Below, one piece after another: positions 6,383 to 9,738 of a stretch of 9,738 bases of DNA. Positions within the stretch are counted from its first letter, which is position 1, and every line of letters starts with the position of its first letter. Under the pieces are notes generated by a model. The model saw only the letters and a program-made list of their open reading frames with translations. It did no database searches and was not told the origin of the DNA. Source of the DNA: an uncultured Oscillibacter sp. (GTDB taxonomy: Bacteria > Bacillota > Clostridia > Oscillospirales > Oscillospiraceae); contig CAJTZI010000062.1 in NCBI GenBank assembly GCA_910584075.1, positions 1 to 9,738 of the forward strand, given 5' to 3'. The position numbers and the translations under genes are program-made.

Positions 6383-8101
6383 TTAAAAAGAGGAATTCAC
6401 TTTTAAAACGCCGCCCTTGAGCTTAAACCTTCCCACAAGCCCCTTCATAAGCTGGGATTGGCTGGACAGTTCTTCACTTGCCGCCGCGCTTTCTTCCGCG
6501 GTTGCCGAATTAGTCTGTACAACACTGGAGATCTGGTCAATGCCCGTCGTAATCTGAGAGATGGAACCGGCCTGTTCGCTGCTGGCCTCTGAGATCTGTT
6601 CGATGATCCCGGTCATCTCATTTACATCGTTGACCGCCTGAATCAAGGACTGGGCCGTATCATCCGCGATCTGCGTTCCGTTTTCCACCGCCTTCAAGGA
6701 GTTTTCAATCAGAGCGGAGATGTTGTCGGAGGCCGCTGTGCTTTTGTTTGCCAGATTGCGGACTTCATCGGCTACTACGGCAAAGCCCTTTCCGGCGGTG
6801 CCCGCGCGGGCGGCCTCTACGGCGGCGTTCAGAGCCAGGATGTTGGTCTGGAAAGCGATGTCCTCGATGATCTTCATGATTTTCCCGATCTCACTGGAGC
6901 AGCTGCTGATGTCGTTCATTGCCGTGATCATCTGCTGCATTTTTTCTTTGCTCAGATTCATCTTCTCACTGACGCAGCCTGCCGCAGCACTGGCCTGCCG
7001 CGCGTTGTCCGCGTTCTGATTCACCCTGTTGGAAATTTCTTTAACCATGGCGGCGAGCTCCTGTACAGAGCTGGCCTGCTCAGTCGATCCCTGGGCGAGG
7101 GCCTGGGCGCCATTGGACACCTGCTCCGCCCCGCCGGCAACCTGAGCGGAACTTTGGCTGATCTGCTGCATCGTGTCATTGAGCTTTTCCGAAATTCCCC
7201 GGAAGGAGACAAGAAGGGGATAAAAACCGCCCGTATACTCGCCCTCGCAGGTGGAATCCACCGTAAAATCTCCCTCGGCCATCTTCGCAAGAAATTGATT
7301 CTCATCATCAATGATCGCCCGCAGCTTACGGATGAGCCTGCCTACCTGAGCGGCCAGTACGCCCAGTTCATCCTTGGAGGTATAGGAGATCTCCACGTCC
7401 AAATCGCCCTCCGCCATCTTTATGGCGGCGTTTTCGATTTCGGAAATCGGGAACTTGATCAGGCGTATGATCACAAATGAGAAAAACACGCCCACAAGAA
7501 TGATGGCAATGACAATCGCGGTCATCAGCCAGGTGGCGGTTTTGTAAAGGGAGGCGCTTTCCGCCGCCGCGCCGTCGCTGCCCTCCGTGTTGTAGACGAT
7601 GATATCATTGAAGGCGCTGTTCAAAGAATTGTAAAGGGCGACACATTCGCCGTCCAGAATCGCTCGGGCCTCTGCGGTGCGGCCCTGTTTGCCCAGCGCT
7701 ATCATTTTTTCGTCTGCCGCATTGTACTGCGTCCAGAAGTTCATGGCATTGTTATAGAAAGCGGTTTCATCTTCATCAATGAGCGCCCCATAAGCGGACA
7801 AAAGGGCGGACATATCCGCTTTTTCGCTCTCCAGGTACTGAAGGCTGAATTCCTCCACGTCATCCGAAATCGCCGTCAGGTATCCCAATTCATTGAGGCG
7901 AATGTTGGAGATGGTGGTGCTCAAATCCCTTGCCAGATCAACGCTGGGGAGCCAGCTTGTTGCAATGTCATCGGTCATCTCGTTCATTTGACCCATCAGA
8001 AGGAAGGACATACCGCTGATGATCAGCATTCCAAGCAGCGCAACCCCTACAAGGATATAAAGTTTTAACCTGATTTTTAAATTTCGTATGCAGTTAATCA
8101 T
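6383..8101 (-). CDS. Methyl-accepting chemotaxis protein with 4-helix-bundle sensor
   Basis: I start at the ATG at 8101 (MINCIRNLKIRLKLYILVG), nine bases after GGAGA, giving 572 residues; a TTG start 41 codons upstream would lie over the promoter. Order: membrane helix 1 (about 13-37), helical extracytoplasmic sensor of the 4HB_MCP type (about 38-188), membrane helix 2 (about 190-213), HAMP (about 214-263), a second HAMP-like stretch with KMAEGDFTVD (about 266-312), then the coiled-coil signalling domain. The kinase-contact tip is clear: IEDIAFQTNILALNAAVEAARAG (412-434) followed by KGFAVVADEVRNLA. It should cluster at the membrane with CheA/CheW to steer flagellar rotation. No CheR-binding pentapeptide is at the C-terminus (ends KVNSSF). 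No chemotaxis or flagellar gene is adjacent. Base composition looks less GC-rich than the operons to its left. Confidence 0.95.
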   Translation of the reverse strand: MINCIRNLKIRLKLYILVGVALLGMLIISGMSFLLMGQMNEMTDDIATSWLPSVDLARDLSTTISNIRLNELGYLTAISDDVEEFSLQYLESEKADMSALLSAYGALIDEDETAFYNNAMNFWTQYNAADEKMIALGKQGRTAEARAILDGECVALYNSLNSAFNDIIVYNTEGSDGAAAESASLYKTATWLMTAIVIAIILVGVFFSFVIIRLIKFPISEIENAAIKMAEGDLDVEISYTSKDELGVLAAQVGRLIRKLRAIIDDENQFLAKMAEGDFTVDSTCEGEYTGGFYPLLVSFRGISEKLNDTMQQISQSSAQVAGGAEQVSNGAQALAQGSTEQASSVQELAAMVKEISNRVNQNADNARQASAAAGCVSEKMNLSKEKMQQMITAMNDISSCSSEIGKIMKIIEDIAFQTNILALNAAVEAARAGTAGKGFAVVADEVRNLANKSTAASDNISALIENSLKAVENGTQIADDTAQSLIQAVNDVNEMTGIIEQISEASSEQAGSISQITTGIDQISSVVQTNSATAEESAAASEELSSQSQLMKGLVGRFKLKGGVLKVNSSF

Positions 8102-8186
8102 GTTTACCAATCTCCTTTTGTCTTTCGCTGTCTGTAATAGCCGGTTTTTGAAAATGGGCAGATCCTTTAACAGAATCTCGTAAAGT

Positions 8187-8213
8187 ATATCGGCAGATCC
8201 TCCCTGTCTAATA
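8187..8213 (-). promoter_or_regulatory. Putative sigma-D (FliA-type) promoter of the chemotaxis receptor gene
   Basis: The minus strand carries GCCGATAT (8187-8194), an exact match to the known -10 consensus of sigma-D motility promoters in Bacillus. Fifteen bases upstream the -35 position reads TATT, a poor match to TAAA. A sigma-A alternative overlaps it (TTAGAC at 8206-8211, 16 bases, TATACT at 8184-8189). The leader to the ATG would be about 80 bases. It starts just beyond the stop of the RepA remnant. Confidence 0.45.
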
Positions 8214-8230
8214 AGTGGGATCAAAAAACT

Positions 8231-8536
8231 TTATGGGTCAGGGGAATCCCGGCTGGTAAACCGCTTTACATAGATTTTGGTGGGACAGCCCTGGCCATGC
8301 CGCCCACGCTCAATCAGGCCAAAGTCGTTTTCCCGTTGTCCAACTCCACCAGGAGTTTCGTTGCCTTGTCATGCCCGCAGTTCAGATCCTCCTGGATTTT
8401 TTCCGGGGTATAGTAGATATAGACACGTCCCTGTTTGTCGTACCAGCTGTTTTTTTACGGACAGGCCTATACGGTCCAGCAGCAGGCCATACAGCAGCTT
8501 GGCGTCCGTGGATCACCGTTTGAAACGTTCTCCCCC
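8231..8536 (-). pseudogene. Decayed RepA-type replication initiator, N-terminal domain remnant
   Basis: Read across frames, the minus strand gives the typical order of plasmid/ICE replication initiator protein A: ERFKR, STDAKLLYGLLLDRI, GLSVK, SWYDKQGRVYIYYTPEKIQ, EDLNCGHDKATKLLVELD, then GLIERGRHGQGCPTKIYVKRF and a stop at 8231-8233. Three lesions break it: a TGA at 8513-8515 where a leucine is expected, a run of seven A (8450-8456) where six keep the frame, and a run of four A (8328-8331) where five would. Both the extreme N-terminus and everything after the winged-helix domain are missing. At the right it abuts an oppositely oriented recombinase piece. Homopolymer changes could be sequencing errors, but the truncations and the stop point to a real remnant or a chimera. 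Confidence 0.8.
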
Positions 8537-8749
8537 AAAATGCTGTTGGAGAGCTATACGGCCCAGCGAGGTTTTACAAATTGTGTCCACTACACGGACG
8601 ATGGATGGTCCGGGGGCAATTTTGAGCGTCCAGACTGGAAACGGCTGATTGCCGATATTGAGGCCGGGAAGGTCGGCTGTGTCATCGCCAAGGACATGAG
8701 CCGAATCGGACGTGATTATCTCCAAACTGGATTTTATACCGATATATAA
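8537..8749 (+). pseudogene. Large serine recombinase, internal piece of the catalytic domain
   Basis: About 70 codons match the resolvase domain of TnpX-like large serine recombinases: KMLLESYTAQRGF, HYTDDGWSGGNFERPDW, KRLIADIEAGKVGCVIAKDM, SRIGRDYLQTGFYTDI, then a stop at 8747-8749. The DxSRxGRD-type motif is present, but the N-terminal strand with the nucleophilic serine is lost, replaced by antisense RepA sequence. The recombinase and DNA-binding domains (normally some 400 more residues) are also absent, so it cannot catalyse recombination. The formally open frame begins at a TTG at 8435, but its first 34 codons are antisense of RepA. Confidence 0.85.
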
Positions 8750-8779
8750 TTTATTTAAGGATACACGCGGACAATAGCT

Positions 8780-8911
8780 ATGCTGAAGATCACCGCAATC
8801 GGGAACCTGACTAACGATGTGGAACTGAAGTGCCATGAGGACGGCAAGCCCTACGCCATCCGGCGCATCGCCTCCGACCGCCGCTACCGGGACCGGGAGG
8901 GCAACAAGCTC
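8780..8911 (+). pseudogene. SSB-like protein of a conjugative element, first 44 residues only
   Basis: The sequence begins MLKITAIGNLTNDVELK, then GKPYAIRRIASDRRYRDREGNKL, matching the start of single-stranded DNA-binding (OB-fold) proteins carried by Firmicute integrative elements. Homology stops near Leu44 at about 8911, less than half way through the OB fold. The frame remains open to 9199 but there only reads antisense of other genes. The ribosome binding site is poor (AAGGA lies too far from the ATG). Function is therefore unlikely. Confidence 0.75.
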
Positions 8912-9025
8912 CTGTCGGTTCTCATAGAGCCGACATTCCTCCATAACGGCGGTAACCTCGTTCGGCACTTCCACAAACGTGTCCTTGGTGTAGAGCGGGT
9001 AATAGTGCTTCCACGGCTTCGACAT
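8909..9025 (-). pseudogene. Tn916-type sigma-factor-like protein, N-terminal remnant
   Basis: MSKPWKHYYPLYTKDTFVEVPNEV is the hallmark start of the sigma-70-like regulator found in Tn916-type elements of gut Firmicutes. It continues to about ENRQE (residue 39), after which the frame only reads antisense of the SSB piece and the recombinase piece until the stop at 8513. Both sigma domains are missing. No Shine-Dalgarno sequence precedes its ATG; instead the upstream bases code for the HTH_16 protein in another frame, so it was joined there. Confidence 0.7.
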
Positions 9026-9095
9026 CCCCGGCGCGGGCGGCTTCGATCACCGGCATGGGGAGAAGCGCCCGGCCCTTGTAATCAGGTTCCGACAT
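8922..9095 (-). CDS. HTH_16-type conjugative-element regulator, truncated at residue 30
   Basis: This 57-residue frame begins MSEPDYKGRALLPMPVIEAARAGDVEAVEA, matching the N-terminus of the small helix-turn-helix proteins (HTH_16 family) that normally continue with a VLRHYEGYI-type stretch. From about residue 31 the sequence departs (LLPALHQGHV...) because it now reads the sigma-like gene in a different frame, ending at a TGA at 8922-8924. AGGAGG (9106-9111) lies ten bases before the ATG inside the end of the upstream gene, so it is probably translated from the same transcript. The product is likely a useless chimera. Confidence 0.6.
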   Translation of the reverse strand: MSEPDYKGRALLPMPVIEAARAGDVEAVEALLPALHQGHVCGSAERGYRRYGGMSAL

Positions 9096-9101
9096 TCGCG
9101 T

Positions 9102-9737
9102 TCAACCTCCTTTCGGCATCAGCGCCGCCACCCGCATTTGCACCGAAGTGTCCACATGGCCGTGCTGTATCTCAAAGCCGTCCTCGCACAGCTCATTGAT
9201 AAGATCGGCAACTTTTTTATAGTCCCGGATAACATTGGCATAGTCCACGATCAGGCAGCGTTCCCCGTTGCCTAGCCGCTGGCCGTCGCGCTCGGCAAAG
9301 TCGATCAGGGCGTTGGCCTGCTGCTCCGGGGTGGCCCCCGGCATGAAAGGCTTGTCGTTGATAAGGCCGTCCAGCCCGTTCCAGATGGCCGGGGCCTGCT
9401 CCTGCTGGGCCTCCCGCTCCTGCTGAAGCTGGGCCAGGTGGCCGTCGATCTTGGTAATCAGGTCGTTGGCCGTGGCCCGGATGGTTTCAAGGGAGGCTTT
9501 CAGCTCGGACAGCTCCTTGCCGGAACTCCAACCGGCCACATAGCCGAAAGAGTAATCCGATGTGTCCAGCCCGTAGTGCTGGCAGACGGCGTAGGCCACG
9601 CTCTCGGCCTGCACCTCGCGGGTGCGGCGGTCGGGGCGGTCGGCCAATTCCTCCGGCGTGGCGTCCTTGTCAATGGCGTGTAGGGTGGCGTGGGCGATCT
9701 CATGGATAGCGGTTTTCAGGTTTTGCAGCTCACTCAT
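9102..9737 (-). CDS. ImmA/ArdC-like zinc-metallopeptidase-domain protein of a conjugative element, C-terminal part
   Basis: The visible 211 residues start inside a domain: LKTAIHEIAHATLH carries the HExxH zinc motif (residues 12-16) and ESVAYAVCQHYGLD (45-58) the usual downstream glutamate and helix. Next comes a Gln/Glu-rich coiled coil (about 75-115), then a C-terminal domain with NGERCLIVDYANVIRDYKKVADLINELCEDGFEIQHGHV. This layout is common in large antirestriction-like or LPD-type proteins of Firmicute integrative elements. The ATG at the window edge is probably an internal methionine and the gene should continue to the right. It precedes the HTH_16 gene on the same strand, whose Shine-Dalgarno it contains, so this end still resembles a normal element operon. 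The exact role is unknown. Confidence 0.8.
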   Translation of the reverse strand: MSELQNLKTAIHEIAHATLHAIDKDATPEELADRPDRRTREVQAESVAYAVCQHYGLDTSDYSFGYVAGWSSGKELSELKASLETIRATANDLITKIDGHLAQLQQEREAQQEQAPAIWNGLDGLINDKPFMPGATPEQQANALIDFAERDGQRLGNGERCLIVDYANVIRDYKKVADLINELCEDGFEIQHGHVDTSVQMRVAALMPKGG

Positions 9738-9738
9738 G

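Noticed and set aside
8102..8224. 41-codon upstream extension of the chemotaxis receptor from a TTG
   Set aside because: The ATG at 8101 has a good GGAGA and begins a normal receptor N-terminus; the extension covers the likely promoter and would put a long cytoplasmic tail before the first membrane helix.
8912..9199. C-terminal continuation of the SSB-like frame
   Set aside because: It is antisense of the sigma-like, HTH_16 and HEIAH genes and has no SSB features.
1..9738. CRISPR array, tRNA, rRNA or complete insertion sequence
   Set aside because: No regularly spaced repeats, no cloverleaf or rRNA-like stretch, and no intact transposase with terminal repeats were seen by eye on either strand.

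Overview
The window looks like DNA from a GC-rich, gut-type Firmicute (Clostridia, probably Oscillospiraceae-like). Protein families, strong AGGAGG ribosome binding sites, sigma-A promoters and ATGA-coupled genes all fit; the exact taxon is inference. All intact chromosomal genes lie on the minus strand.

Right to left, the chromosomal part (about 121-8230) has four units. (1) A methyl-accepting chemotaxis protein (6383-8101) sits behind an exact GCCGATAT box, the -10 element of sigma-D/FliA promoters. (2) A three-gene operon (3934-6092) starts at a recognisable promoter: a P-loop uridine-kinase-like protein with an uncharacterised N-terminal domain, a DUF3842 protein coupled to it by an ATGA overlap, and an ECF-transporter S component. 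It ends in a textbook hairpin terminator at 3879-3917. (3) A BlaI-type repressor (3450-3815), an M56/BlaR1-type membrane zinc peptidase (1314-3323) and an ATGA-coupled polytopic membrane protein (694-1317) form an autoregulated signalling unit. Its promoter is covered by two BlaI-type operators in a 16-bp inverted repeat. The M56 protein has a long C-terminal domain without penicillin-binding motifs, so the signal is probably not a beta-lactam. (4) A flotillin gene (start at 548) follows with its own promoter, but is cut off after about 142 codons at about position 121.

The two ends differ in character. Bases 1-120 are more AT-rich and carry an open cysteine-rich plus-strand frame that stops making sense at the flotillin breakpoint. 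From about 8231 to 9095 lies a dense mosaic of broken mobile-element genes: a RepA-type replication initiator N-terminus with two homopolymer frameshifts and a stop, a large serine recombinase piece without its catalytic serine, the first 44 residues of an SSB-like protein, and the N-termini of a Tn916-type sigma-like protein and an HTH_16 protein merged over a shared 21-nt stretch. The last 636 bases are the C-terminal part of an ImmA/ArdC-like (HEIAH) conjugative-element protein that runs off the right edge. These joins may be real illegitimate recombination in an element graveyard, or short-k-mer assembly chimeras. The sequence alone cannot decide.

The strongest candidates for new biology are the non-beta-lactam BlaI/M56/membrane-protein unit and the kinase/DUF3842/ECF operon. 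I see no CRISPR array, rRNA, tRNA or complete insertion sequence.
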